From contig NZ_LR734808.1 in NCBI RefSeq assembly GCF_902506655.1, positions 3,160,501-3,224,500 of the forward strand: a stretch of 64,000 nt of DNA, read 5' to 3'. Under the pieces are notes generated by a model. The model worked only from the letters and a program-made list of their open reading frames with translations, searched no databases and was not told the origin of the DNA. Positions 17,176 to 25,889 of this stretch are shown one piece after another. This DNA is from Marinoscillum sp. 108 (lineage in GTDB: Bacteria > Bacteroidota > Bacteroidia > Cytophagales > Cyclobacteriaceae). How positions within the stretch are numbered: the stretch's first letter is position 1; every line of letters begins with the position of its first letter. Both the position numbers and the translations under genes were made by a program.

Positions 17176-18417
17176 ATGGATACTGGAATTTTAATCGATT
17201 CATTTGCGGATTTTGCCAGGGGCAAAAATATCGATCGACCTACGATGATCAGAATTCTGGAGGATGTCTTCAGAACCATGATTCGCAAAAAATATAAGAC
17301 AGATGATAATTTTGATATTATCATCAACACCGACAAAGGTGATCTTGAGATTTGGAGATTCAGAGAGATCGTGGATGATAACTCAGAGGATATCTGGGAT
17401 CATGACAAGATTAGTTTGACCGAAGCACGTAAGATTGAGCCGGATTTTGAGATTGGAGAAGAGGTTTCTGAGGAGATCAAGCTTGAAGATTTTGGAAGAA
17501 GGGCTGTGATGACTGCACGTCAGACACTCATTCAGAAGATCAAGGATCTGGAGAAGGACATCCTTTTTCAGAAGTATAAGGATTTGGTTGGGGAGATTAT
17601 CACGGGTGAGGTGTATCAGACATTGAGCCGTGAGATTCTTTTGATCGATGGAGAGGGCAATGAATTGAACCTTCCTAAAAACGAGCAAATCCCAAAAGAC
17701 CGATACAGAAAGGGAGATTCAGTACGCGCCATTGTACACAGGGTAGAAATGTCTAATGGTAATCCTAAGATTATCTTGTCCAGAACTTCCCCAACATTCC
17801 TGGAGCGTCTTTTCGAAAGTGAAGTTCCTGAGGTATATGATGGCCTGATCACCATGAAGAATGTGGTACGGGAGCCAGGCGAGCGCGCCAAGGTGGCCGT
17901 AGAATCTTACGACGACAGGATAGACCCTGTAGGTGCTTGTGTGGGGATGAAAGGGTCAAGAATTCATTCCATCGTAAGAGAGTTGCAAAATGAGAATATC
18001 GATGTGATCAATTTCACAGATAATCTTGAACTTTACATCGCCAGAGCACTTAGTCCCGCTAAAATCCTCAGCATGAAGATCAGCGAGGAGAAGGACAGGG
18101 TGTCTGTTTATTTGAAACCCGATCAGGTATCCCTAGCCATAGGCAAAGGAGGACAAAATATAAAACTGGCTTCAAGACTTGTAGGTCTGGAAATAGACGT
18201 GTTCCGTGAACTCGATGGCCTTGAAGACGAAGATGTGGATCTGGATGAATTTTCAGATGAAATTGAAAGTTGGGTAATTGACGAACTAAAAAGAATTGGT
18301 TTAGATACCGCAAAGAGCGTTTTGACATTATCCGGAGAGGAGTTGGTCAGGAGAACTGACCTTGAGGAAGAAACTGTTCAATTTGTATTGAGCATCCTCA
18401 AACAAGAATTTGAATAA
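17176..18417 (+). CDS. nusA: Transcription termination/antitermination factor NusA
   Basis: 413 residues. The N-terminal RNA-polymerase-binding domain spans about 1-125, an S1 domain about 135-200 (GEIITGEVYQTLSREILLID), and tandem KH domains about 215-345 (VGACVGMKGSRIHSIVRELQ and SLAIGKGGQNIKLASRL). A short acidic C-terminal extension ends in a helix-hairpin-helix-like segment. It binds RNA polymerase and nascent RNA and modulates pausing and hairpin termination. The operon's own leader hairpin is therefore a plausible target for autoregulation. Confidence 0.96.
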   Translation: MDTGILIDSFADFARGKNIDRPTMIRILEDVFRTMIRKKYKTDDNFDIIINTDKGDLEIWRFREIVDDNSEDIWDHDKISLTEARKIEPDFEIGEEVSEEIKLEDFGRRAVMTARQTLIQKIKDLEKDILFQKYKDLVGEIITGEVYQTLSREILLIDGEGNELNLPKNEQIPKDRYRKGDSVRAIVHRVEMSNGNPKIILSRTSPTFLERLFESEVPEVYDGLITMKNVVREPGERAKVAVESYDDRIDPVGACVGMKGSRIHSIVRELQNENIDVINFTDNLELYIARALSPAKILSMKISEEKDRVSVYLKPDQVSLAIGKGGQNIKLASRLVGLEIDVFRELDGLEDEDVDLDEFSDEIESWVIDELKRIGLDTAKSVLTLSGEELVRRTDLEEETVQFVLSILKQEFE

Positions 18418-18448
18418 CCAGCTACTTTAAAATACAGGACAAAATTAT

Positions 18449-21310
18449 ATGGCAGAAGAGAAAACTTATCGATTAAGTCAGGTTGCTAGAAAACTGAATG
18501 TCGGCAGAGGCACCATTCTGGATTATCTATCCGGAAAGGGCTTTGAGGTGGATAGCAGTCCCAATTCGAAAATTACCCAGGAGCAATATTCTTTGCTTTC
18601 CAAGGAATTTGCGTCTTCTGCCATGGAAAAAGAGGAAGCCTCTGGTTTAACCATAGGAAACAAGCATGTTGACAATATGGTCATCAAAGATTCGCAGGAT
18701 TCCGACAAGAGCGAAGGAGATGACGAGGAAGAGATTCTCATCAAGGACAACAATGCGAAAGAGGCTCCTAAAGAAAAGGAAAAACCGGCAGAGCCAGTAG
18801 AAGATGATTCTGACAAGGTGATCCTTCGTCAGAAACTGGAAGGACCAAAGGTGGTGGGTAAGATCGATCTGGAACCTAAGAAAAAGGCCAAGGTGGAAGA
18901 AACCCCCGAGCCACCTAAGGAGGTAGAGAAGAAGAAAGAGGAGGAGGCGCCTAAAGTGCCGGAACCAGTAGCTGAGAAGCCCGCTCCACCGGTGGAAGAA
19001 AAACCTGCCCCGGTAGAGGAAAAGCCAAAAGCTGAAGAGAAAAAGCCGGAGCCACCAGTTGAAGTGGAGAAGGCGAAGGAAGAGGTGAAAGAGGCTCCTA
19101 AGCCTGCTGCACCCAAAGTAGAGGAGAAGAAGCCCGAAAAACCTGAAGAAAAGACCATCGCTGCTAAGGCAGATTCACTGAAGGGCTTGACGGTTTTGGG
19201 TAAAATCGAACTGCCGGCTGATAAGAAAAAACCGAAACCGGTGGCCAGCTCTGATGAGCGAAAAGATCGCAAGAAGAGACCTAGGAAAAGAATTAACAGC
19301 CCTGCACCTAACAGACAGGGTAGAGATAATGCGGCTTTACCTCCGAGAGGAGCACCTGGTAGCAGAGGTCAGAAACGTGATTTGAGAAAGACTGAAGAGC
19401 TTTCTGACAAGGAAATCCAGGATAAAATCAAAGCCACGCTGGCGAAGCTTTCAGGCGGTAAGTCAGGAAGCGGTACCGGAAGGTCCAAATACAGAAAGGA
19501 TAAGCGAAGCGCCAAAGCTGAGGCTGAGGAAGAAAGGCTACAGGCGGAGCAGGAAGATGCAAAAACACTAAGAGTGACCGAATTTATTTCGGCCAGTGAT
19601 TTGGCATCATTGATGGATGTTTCCGTGAATGAAGTGATTTCTATGTGTATGTCACTTGGAATGTTCGTGTCGATCAATCAGCGATTGGACGCAGAGTCGA
19701 TCACGGTGATAGCCGATGAGTTTGGCTACGACATAGAGTTTACCTCTGAGGATGATGATACTGAAATAGAGGAGGCCGAAGACAGTCCTGAGGATCTTAC
19801 GGATCGCGCACCTATTGTTACCATCATGGGACACGTGGATCATGGTAAAACATCTCTACTTGACTATATCAGAGACTCTAAAGTCACCGAAGGTGAAGCT
19901 GGAGGGATCACACAGCACATTGGTGCTTACGATGTGATGACCGAGACAGGGAAACGCATAGCATTCCTTGATACACCGGGTCACGAGGCGTTTACAGCCA
20001 TGAGAGCCAGGGGTGCGAAAATCACGGATATTGCCATCATTGTGGTGGCTGCGGACGACGCGGTGATGCCACAAACCAAAGAGGCGATCAACCACGCTCA
20101 AGTGGCTGGTGTACCGATCGTGATTGCCATCAACAAAGTAGATAAGCCCAATGCCAATCCTGATAAAATCAAGGAGGAGCTTTCCGGGATCAATATATTG
20201 GTAGAAGACTGGGGTGGTAAATACCAGTGCCAGCACGTTTCTGCCAAGACAGGCGAAGGCATCGATGAGTTGCTGGAGAAAGTATTGCTGGAGGCAGAGC
20301 TCTTGGAACTGAAAGCCAATGCGGATAAGCCTGCAGTTGGTTCAGTGATAGAGGCTACCTTGGATAAAGGCCGTGGTTATGTGACTACCCTTATGGTGCA
20401 ATCAGGTACTATGAAAGTGGGAGATGTGGTACTGGCCGGATCAAATTTCGGTAAAGTAAAAGCCATGTTTGATCATAGAGGCAAGAAATTGACCAATGTA
20501 GGACCATCCACTCCTGTGTTGATGCTGGGACTGGACGGAGCACCACAGGCTGGAGACAAGTTCAACGTGATGGAATCTGACCGGGAGGCTCGTGAGATTG
20601 CCACCAAGCGAGAGCAGATCCAGCGTGAGCAGTCTATCCGTACCAAGAAGCACATTACCCTGGATGAGATCGGTAGACGATTGGCCATTGGTAGCTTCAA
20701 GGAGCTTAACGTGATTGTGAAAGGTGACGTGGATGGATCTATCGAAGCACTTTCCGATTCATTATTGAAACTCTCTACTGAGGAAGTTCAGGTGAACATC
20801 ATCCACAAAGCTGTGGGTCAGATTTCTGAATCTGATGTGTTGCTGGCTTCTGCATCGGATGCGGTCATCATCGGTTTCCAGGTAAGACCATCTTCCAGTG
20901 CACGTAAAGTGGCTGAGAACGAGGAAATCGAAATCAGGCTATACTCCATCATCTATGACGCCATCAATGACGTGAAGGATGCGATGGAAGGTATGCTTGA
21001 GCCGACCACAGAGGAAGTGATCACGGGTAACATTGAAGTGCGTGAGGTGTACAAGATCACCAAAGTGGGAACGGTAGCCGGATGTTATGTGACGGAAGGT
21101 ACTGTGAAGCGATCTAATAAAGTGAGACTGGTACGTGATGGTATCGTGGTTCACACAGGTGAAATCAACCAGCTGAAGCGATTCAAGGATGATGTAGCCG
21201 AAGTGAAGCAGAGCTACGAATGTGGGGTTTCTATTAAGAACTTCCACGACATCAAGGTGGGAGATATCATAGAAGGATTCACAGAGAAAGAAGTGAAGCG
21301 TACGCTATAA
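18449..21310 (+). CDS. infB: Translation initiation factor IF-2
   Basis: 953-residue GTPase that places initiator tRNA on the 30S subunit. The N-terminus has a helical IF2-N module ([19 protein letters not shown]). A long low-complexity Pro/Glu/Lys/Ala region follows at about residues 90-250, then a basic linker. A second IF2-N-like module starts near residue 375. The G domain starts near residue 455 with [20 protein letters not shown] and NKVDKP. The length is at the long end for the family because of the low-complexity insert. Last gene of the operon, ending at a strong terminator. Confidence 0.97.
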   Translation: MAEEKTYRLSQVARKLNVGRGTILDYLSGKGFEVDSSPNSKITQEQYSLLSKEFASSAMEKEEASGLTIGNKHVDNMVIKDSQDSDKSEGDDEEEILIKDNNAKEAPKEKEKPAEPVEDDSDKVILRQKLEGPKVVGKIDLEPKKKAKVEETPEPPKEVEKKKEEEAPKVPEPVAEKPAPPVEEKPAPVEEKPKAEEKKPEPPVEVEKAKEEVKEAPKPAAPKVEEKKPEKPEEKTIAAKADSLKGLTVLGKIELPADKKKPKPVASSDERKDRKKRPRKRINSPAPNRQGRDNAALPPRGAPGSRGQKRDLRKTEELSDKEIQDKIKATLAKLSGGKSGSGTGRSKYRKDKRSAKAEAEEERLQAEQEDAKTLRVTEFISASDLASLMDVSVNEVISMCMSLGMFVSINQRLDAESITVIADEFGYDIEFTSEDDDTEIEEAEDSPEDLTDRAPIVTIMGHVDHGKTSLLDYIRDSKVTEGEAGGITQHIGAYDVMTETGKRIAFLDTPGHEAFTAMRARGAKITDIAIIVVAADDAVMPQTKEAINHAQVAGVPIVIAINKVDKPNANPDKIKEELSGINILVEDWGGKYQCQHVSAKTGEGIDELLEKVLLEAELLELKANADKPAVGSVIEATLDKGRGYVTTLMVQSGTMKVGDVVLAGSNFGKVKAMFDHRGKKLTNVGPSTPVLMLGLDGAPQAGDKFNVMESDREAREIATKREQIQREQSIRTKKHITLDEIGRRLAIGSFKELNVIVKGDVDGSIEALSDSLLKLSTEEVQVNIIHKAVGQISESDVLLASASDAVIIGFQVRPSSSARKVAENEEIEIRLYSIIYDAINDVKDAMEGMLEPTTEEVITGNIEVREVYKITKVGTVAGCYVTEGTVKRSNKVRLVRDGIVVHTGEINQLKRFKDDVAEVKQSYECGVSIKNFHDIKVGDIIEGFTEKEVKRTL

Positions 21311-21338
21311 AAGCTTACGACCAAATATATTCATACAA

Positions 21339-21372
21339 ACGGGCTCCAAATTTTTGGGGCCCGTTTTTTTTT
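21339..21372 (+). terminator. infB terminator
   Basis: ACGGGCTCC, loop AAATTTTT, GGGGCCCGT and a nine-base T tract. Nine pairs including one G-U. Confidence 0.9.
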
Positions 21373-21397
21373 ATGATTGATCTTGGGAGAGCTGGGT

Positions 21398-21426
21398 AAA
21401 AAAAGAGCCCCACCGAAGCGAGGCTC
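21398..21426 (-). terminator. Minus-strand terminator beside repeat copy 1
   Basis: On the minus strand GAGCCTC, loop GCTTCGGTG, GGGGCTC is followed by seven T. No minus-strand protein gene ends here. The only thing upstream of it on that strand is the structured repeat at 21434-21589. Confidence 0.65.
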
Positions 21427-21433
21427 AAGGATC

Positions 21434-21589
21434 TTCCTCTGCCCTTGTTCGAGTAGTTTCCAACAAGCGAGACTCAGGTTAGCGGGATCCGATGACCCCT
21501 CAGATTTGGGGCAGGCATCTCCCAGAAACTGGAATTTTTGACTCATCATGCAGGCTAGCTTCATCATTTTTGTTGGTCACAAGATCAAC
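21434..21589. repeat. Structured direct repeat, copy 1
   Basis: About 156 bp, the left member of a direct repeat pair that brackets the orphan gene at 21643-22086. It shares with copy 2 a 36-nt identical core (21486-21521) and a 26-nt identical block (21559-21584). Three hairpins can be drawn: CTTGTTCGAG/TTCCAACAAG (one mismatch), GATGACCCC/GGGGCAGGCATC (an interrupted stem), and GTTGGTC/GATCAAC with loop ACAA. The 332 bp gap between infB and the orphan gene contains only the infB terminator, the minus-strand terminator and this element. Confidence 0.85.
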
Positions 21590-21642
21590 AAAGGCGGGAT
21601 GTGGAAAAAATTGAAATCATTAATATTCAACCACTTGATTAA

Positions 21643-22086
21643 ATGGGAAAGATTTTTTTGAATACTGAGGGTGAAATTAATCCTCTTCATGTTGGTGTGC
21701 CACATGAATATAGCAGAGAAAGTACAGTAATCTTTGAATGTCCAATTTGCAAACAAACTGGTCAGTTTCCCCTTGTTACTGGTGGTTTAATGGAGGTAGG
21801 AACTATCGATTTGAAATTTCCAAATACTTCCGAATACACTTTGTTTGAGCTTAGAAAATTTGCGAATAAATTTGGTTTACTTGAGCAAACTTATCCTAAG
21901 ACAGGAATACATTCCTTTCAATATGAAACAGCTTATGGACGAAAGGAAGCCTTTATTAAGTTATATAGATGCAAAACTTGTAATTCAGAGTTGGCCTTTT
22001 GTTTCACAACTTACGGTGATTTTTCAAGGTTCCCAGGTCAAAACATAATACTCATTGGTGTAGAAATTTTCCAGACTATCAAATGA
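21643..22086 (+). CDS. Orphan CxxC-pair protein between direct repeats
   Basis: A 147-residue cytoplasmic protein I do not recognise. It has two cysteine pairs, CPIC (33-36) and CKTC (110-113), plus Cys120, suggesting a zinc-ribbon-like metal site split by about 75 residues of mixed strands and helices. No signal peptide or membrane segment. It is visibly more AT-rich than the genes around it. No TAnnTTTG promoter is evident. The stop codon ends directly at the second copy of a structured repeat, and the first copy ends 53 bp before the start. This bracketing suggests acquisition as a cassette. Function unknown; an immunity or defence-associated role is only a guess. Confidence 0.7.
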   Translation: MGKIFLNTEGEINPLHVGVPHEYSRESTVIFECPICKQTGQFPLVTGGLMEVGTIDLKFPNTSEYTLFELRKFANKFGLLEQTYPKTGIHSFQYETAYGRKEAFIKLYRCKTCNSELAFCFTTYGDFSRFPGQNIILIGVEIFQTIK

Positions 22087-22236
22087 TTCCTCTTACCCTT
22101 GTTGGAGTTGCCTCCAACAAGCAAGTATCGTGATCCGATGACCCCTCAGATTTGGGGCAGGCATCTCTCAAGAAACTGGAATTTTCGAGTCATTCTGCAG
22201 CCTATCTTCATCATTTTTGTTGGTCACAAGACCAAC
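22087..22236. repeat. Structured direct repeat, copy 2
   Basis: About 150 bp in the same orientation as copy 1, beginning immediately after the stop codon of the orphan gene. Its first hairpin is perfect (CTTGTTGGAG-TTGC-CTCCAACAAG) and its third is perfect (GTTGGTC-ACAA-GACCAAC). Where copy 1 has a G-U in the third stem, copy 2 has G-C, so pairing is kept. It lacks the terminator that copy 1 has next to it. The rest of the 403 bp gap up to oadG holds the palindromes at 22278-22314 and the oadG -7 box. Confidence 0.85.
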
Positions 22237-22277
22237 CGACGCGCTTAAAAATTATTTTCATAAGCATAAGTGCGGGA

Positions 22278-22314
22278 TTTCATAGGCACGAAATTTTTTT
22301 TCATGCGCATGAAA
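22278..22314. promoter_or_regulatory. Two TTTC-N8-GAAA palindromes 21 bp apart upstream of oadG
   Basis: The second site (22299-22314) is the perfect 16-bp palindrome TTTCATGCGCATGAAA. The first (22278-22293), TTTCATAGGCACGAAA, has the same outer half-sites but an imperfect centre. The centres are exactly 21 bp (two helical turns) apart, as expected for a pair of dimeric repressor sites on one face of the helix. They lie about 150 bp upstream of the likely transcription start of the oad operon. Confidence 0.5.
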
Positions 22315-22380
22315 GGGGAAAACCGTAGGCACGTTTTCGCTCTTCCTACCTTGGATGTGTTAATCCCTGATCAATGTCAC

Positions 22381-22413
22381 CTACCCTTATGAGGCAGGTT
22401 ATTTTAAGAGTAG
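22381..22413 (+). promoter_or_regulatory. Imperfect hairpin upstream of the oadG -7 box
   Basis: CTACCCTTAT at 22381-22390 and TTAAGAGTAG at 22404-22413 can pair at 8 of 10 positions around a 13-base loop. No T tract follows. Role unclear. Confidence 0.25.
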
Positions 22414-22460
22414 GGCAGGCAATAGAACTTTGATTCATGGTAAGTCCAGTAAGTATTCAC

Positions 22461-22468
22461 TAAGTTTG
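22461..22468 (+). promoter_or_regulatory. Bacteroidota -7 box before oadG
   Basis: TAAGTTTG, exact match, 21 bp before the chosen ATG at 22490. It argues against an earlier in-frame ATG at 22430, which would lie upstream of the transcript start. Confidence 0.5.
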
Positions 22469-22489
22469 GTTACGATACAATTTAGACTG

Positions 22490-22729
22490 ATGATGAATTC
22501 GGATCTCTCTACAGCATTTTCTCTTCTGGGCATCGGCATGATCACCGTTTTTGTGGTTTTGCTTCTGGTGGTCATCACCGGCAACCTGCTGATTCGGGTG
22601 GTGAACAGGCTGGCTCCCGCGCCGGCAGATGACTCACTGGAAAAAGCTCAGGTGGCGGCCATTACTGCGGCGGTCAATATTTTCACAGAAGGCAAGGGAC
22701 AGGTGACCCGTATAGAAAAGTTAAATTAA
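22490..22729 (+). CDS. oadG: Sodium pump decarboxylase, gamma subunit
   Basis: 79-residue single-span membrane protein with the OadG pattern: helix AFSLLGIGMITVFVVLLLVV near the N-terminus, then a short cytoplasmic tail (KAQVAAITAAVNIFTEGKGQ). The gamma subunit holds the alpha and beta subunits together and carries part of the metal site. The start was set at 22490 because of the -7 box at 22461-22468; the next codon is also ATG. First gene of oadG-oadA-oadB, with 6 bp to oadA. Confidence 0.85.
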   Translation: MMNSDLSTAFSLLGIGMITVFVVLLLVVITGNLLIRVVNRLAPAPADDSLEKAQVAAITAAVNIFTEGKGQVTRIEKLN

Positions 22730-22735
22730 TAGATC

Positions 22736-24586
22736 ATGGCAAAGGAAATTGGACTCGGTCTTGTCTACAGAGACATGTGGCAATCGTCCGGTAAGTATGT
22801 TCCCAGGGTAGATCAGCTGGTCAGGGTGGCAGAGCCCATCGTGGAGATCGGCTGTTTTCGTCGGGTGGAAACCAATGGGGGCGGATTTGAGCAGATCAAC
22901 CTCCTGTATGGCGAAAACCCGAACAAGTCAGTTAGGGACTGGACGCAACCTTTCAATGATGCAGGAATACAGACGCACATGCTGGAGCGTGGACTCAATG
23001 GGCTACGCATGTATCCTGTCCCCAGAGATGTGCGCAGGCTAATGTTTAAACTGAAAAAACTACAGGGTACGGATATCTCCCGGTCATTTGATGGGCTCAA
23101 TGATACCCGAAACCTTAAGCTCTCCATCGACTATGCCAAGGAGGGTGGAATGATTGCCCAGACGGCCCTGTGCATCACGCATTCCAAGCTTCATACCGTC
23201 GATTATTACATCAAAATGGCGGAGGAGCTAATGGAAATGGGTGCCGAAGAAATTTGTATCAAAGACATGGCCGGAATAGGCCGTCCAGCTTCCATGGGTA
23301 AGTTGGTTGCTGGCATCAAAGCACTTAATAAGGACATCCCCGTGACCTATCACGGGCACTCCGGGCCCGGATTCTCGGTGGCGTCTTCTCTGGAGGCGGC
23401 CAGAGCCGGTGCAGACTTTATAGACGTTGGGATGGAACCCCTTTCATTTGGTACGGGCCATGCCGATCTGCTGACGGTACATGAGGTGCTCCGAGATGCG
23501 GGCTTTAGCCTCCCGGATATTAACATGAAGGCCTACATGCAGGCACGATCACTTACTCAGGAGTTTATCGACGATTTTTTGGGGTATTACATCAACCCTA
23601 AAAATCGCCACATGAACGCTCTGCTCATCGGCCCGGGCTTGCCCGGAGGAATGATGGGTAGTCTCATGTCAGATCTGGAAAACAACCTCAAAGGGCTCAA
23701 TAAGTGGAAGGAAAAAAACAATCAGGCGCCTCTATCTCAGGATGATTTGCTCATTAAGCTGTTTGAAGAGGTGGAGGAAATCTGGCCCAAGATGGGTTAT
23801 CCTCCGCTGGTGACTCCCTATAGCCAATATGTGAAAAATGCGGCACTGGTCAATGTGATGCAGATGGAGAAAGGAAAGGACCGCTGGTCGCTCCTGGACG
23901 ACAATACCTGGGATATGCTCCTGGGAAAATCAGGAAGAGTACCCGGAGAGCTGGCGCCCGAGCTGAAGAAGCTGGCCAAGGCCCAGGAGCGGTCTTTTTT
24001 CGAAGGAGACCCGCAGGACCTGCAGCCCGATGCGTTGGAGGATTTCCGTAAGAAAATGAAGGAACAAGGCTGGGATACCGGGCAGGACGATGAAGAATTG
24101 TTTGAGTATGCCATGCACCCACAGCAGTACGAGGCTTACAAGTCCGGTAAAGCCAAAAGCGACTTTGAGACAGACCTGGCCAGGCGCAAGACCGATAGCG
24201 CGACCAGCACAGGAGCTTCAGCGGTAGCCAAACCCACGGCGCTGGACGTGGAGGTGGATGGCCAAAAGTTCAGAGTGTCCATCAGCTACAGTGCAGCGGA
24301 TGGTGCCCCGGAGAAAGCAACCGCCTCAGCAGGTTCGCCTGCTTCTAATGGGGCGTCTCATGAAATTATTGCGCCGCTGGAGGGCAAGATCTTCATGACG
24401 AAAAGTGCCGGAGAAAAGCCCCTGAAAGTGGGGGACCCGGTGAAAAAGGGAGATGTAGTCTGCTATATTGAGGCCATGAAGGTAACCAACGCCGTGAAGT
24501 CAGATACCGACGGAGTGGTACAGGAAATCCTGGTACATGAAGGTGACGAGGTATATGATGATGATGTGTTGATTAAACTGAACTAG
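22736..24586 (+). CDS. oadA: Biotin-dependent decarboxylase, alpha subunit (oxaloacetate decarboxylase type)
   Basis: 616 residues. A carboxyltransferase TIM barrel (about 1-290) carries RDMWQS near the start, the Lys in ICIKDMAG and the metal-binding pair in TYHGHSGPG. It is followed by the conserved helical carboxylase domain, an Ala/Ser-rich linker (about 485-535), and a biotin-carrier domain with EAMK, Lys582 being the expected biotin site. It moves the carboxyl group of oxaloacetate to biotin, for the beta subunit to decarboxylate with sodium export. The first motif has Trp where the canonical form RDxHQS has His. Substrate is inferred from family and operon; another 2-oxo or acyl-CoA acid is possible. 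Confidence 0.87.
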   Translation: MAKEIGLGLVYRDMWQSSGKYVPRVDQLVRVAEPIVEIGCFRRVETNGGGFEQINLLYGENPNKSVRDWTQPFNDAGIQTHMLERGLNGLRMYPVPRDVRRLMFKLKKLQGTDISRSFDGLNDTRNLKLSIDYAKEGGMIAQTALCITHSKLHTVDYYIKMAEELMEMGAEEICIKDMAGIGRPASMGKLVAGIKALNKDIPVTYHGHSGPGFSVASSLEAARAGADFIDVGMEPLSFGTGHADLLTVHEVLRDAGFSLPDINMKAYMQARSLTQEFIDDFLGYYINPKNRHMNALLIGPGLPGGMMGSLMSDLENNLKGLNKWKEKNNQAPLSQDDLLIKLFEEVEEIWPKMGYPPLVTPYSQYVKNAALVNVMQMEKGKDRWSLLDDNTWDMLLGKSGRVPGELAPELKKLAKAQERSFFEGDPQDLQPDALEDFRKKMKEQGWDTGQDDEELFEYAMHPQQYEAYKSGKAKSDFETDLARRKTDSATSTGASAVAKPTALDVEVDGQKFRVSISYSAADGAPEKATASAGSPASNGASHEIIAPLEGKIFMTKSAGEKPLKVGDPVKKGDVVCYIEAMKVTNAVKSDTDGVVQEILVHEGDEVYDDDVLIKLN

Positions 24587-24588
24587 GA

Positions 24589-25779
24589 TTGGAACTTTTA
24601 GAGAAACTTTACCAGATGACCGCCATCCAGAATATGGTGGACGAGCCTCAGATTTTACTCATGATTTTCATCGCCTTGTTTTTGCTTTATCTGGGCATCA
24701 AGAAGCAATACGAGCCTTTGCTACTGGTCCCAATTGCCTTTGGTATGCTGATCGCCAATTTCCCGGGAGGTCAGATGGGGGTGGAGAAAATTGATGAAAA
24801 CCTGACCCTGTATCAGATCGCCAGGGATCATGGCATAATGAACTTTGTTTATTATTCGCTCATAAAGACCGGGTTTTTGCCTCCGATCATTTTCCTTGGG
24901 GTGGGAGCACTCACGGATTTTGGGCCCATGCTGCGCAATCTGCGATTGGCCTTTTTTGGTGCTGCTGCCCAAATCGGGATTTTCACTGTTTTGATTTCGG
25001 CCGTAGCATTCGGCTTTACACTGAAGGAAGCAGCTGCCCTGGGTATCATTGGTGGAGCAGATGGCCCCACAGCGATTTATACCACCATCAAACTGGCCCC
25101 GCATTTGCTCGGCCCCATAGCGATCGCTGCTTATTCCTACATGGCGCTCGTGCCGGTAATCATTCCATTGGTGGTTCGGCTTACGACCAATAAGAAGGAA
25201 CTTCTCATCAACATGAAACAGCAGGATAAGCTGTATCCATCCAGGCGCCCGATCAAGGACCTTCAGACCCTGAAAATACTTTTTCCCATAGGCGTAGGCA
25301 CCATCGTGGCCCTGCTTGTACCCTCATCCGTACCGTTGATTGGTTTGTTGATGTTTGGCAACCTGGTGAAGGAGATAGGAGTCTCCACAGGCAGGCTACA
25401 TAAGGCTGCCTCTGATACCATTCTGAACGCTGCAACCATCTTTTTGGGACTGGCCGTTGGAGCTACTATGACAGCTAAGGCTTTTCTAAATATGGAAACC
25501 ATCATGATCATCGTTGGGGGCTTTATTGCGTTTGCCATCTCCATCGCTGGAGGGATCTATGCCGTGAAGGTCTATAACCTCTTTGCCAAAAAGAAAATCA
25601 ATCCGTTGATAGGAGCGACCGGCCTCAGTGCCGTGCCCATGGCCTCACGTGTGGCCAACGAAATCGCCCTGAAACACGACCCCAACAACCATCTTTTGCA
25701 ATATGCGATGGCTAGCAACATCTCAGGGGTGATTGGTTCGGCCGTGGCTGCCGGTGTGCTGATTTCATTTTTAGGATAA
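24589..25779 (+). CDS. oadB: Sodium-translocating decarboxylase, beta subunit
   Basis: 396-residue, very hydrophobic membrane protein with about ten helices, the OadB family length. Conserved stretches are LIFLGVGALTDFGPML-like PPIIFLGVGALTDFGPM near residue 100, GIIGGADGPTAIYTTIKLAP near residue 155 (the Asp of GADGPT is the family's key sodium-site residue) and a C-terminal MASNISGVIGSAVAAGVL. It decarboxylates carboxybiotin and exports Na+. The likely start is TTG three bases after the oadA stop; an ATG at 24616 is the alternative and would still keep the first helix. Confidence 0.92.
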   Translation: MELLEKLYQMTAIQNMVDEPQILLMIFIALFLLYLGIKKQYEPLLLVPIAFGMLIANFPGGQMGVEKIDENLTLYQIARDHGIMNFVYYSLIKTGFLPPIIFLGVGALTDFGPMLRNLRLAFFGAAAQIGIFTVLISAVAFGFTLKEAAALGIIGGADGPTAIYTTIKLAPHLLGPIAIAAYSYMALVPVIIPLVVRLTTNKKELLINMKQQDKLYPSRRPIKDLQTLKILFPIGVGTIVALLVPSSVPLIGLLMFGNLVKEIGVSTGRLHKAASDTILNAATIFLGLAVGATMTAKAFLNMETIMIIVGGFIAFAISIAGGIYAVKVYNLFAKKKINPLIGATGLSAVPMASRVANEIALKHDPNNHLLQYAMASNISGVIGSAVAAGVLISFLG

Positions 25780-25889
25780 TCAGCTGGTATTCGGGCCATG
25801 AATGGAATGATCTAATCATTTTGAGGGCTGTGAAGAGTTTCTTCACGAGATTGAATGAAAAATAGACTGTAAGGTGTAATTTTAATTAT

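Noticed and set aside
21331-21567. Minus-strand open frame of 78 codons over repeat copy 1
   Set aside because: It covers two terminators and the structured repeat. The same stretch in copy 2 carries a one-base indel that breaks the frame, so it is unlikely to be coding.
22430-22489. Upstream ATG of oadG at 22430
   Set aside because: It lies before the -7 box at 22461-22468, so it would not be on the transcript, and the extra 20 residues do not look like the family's N-terminus.
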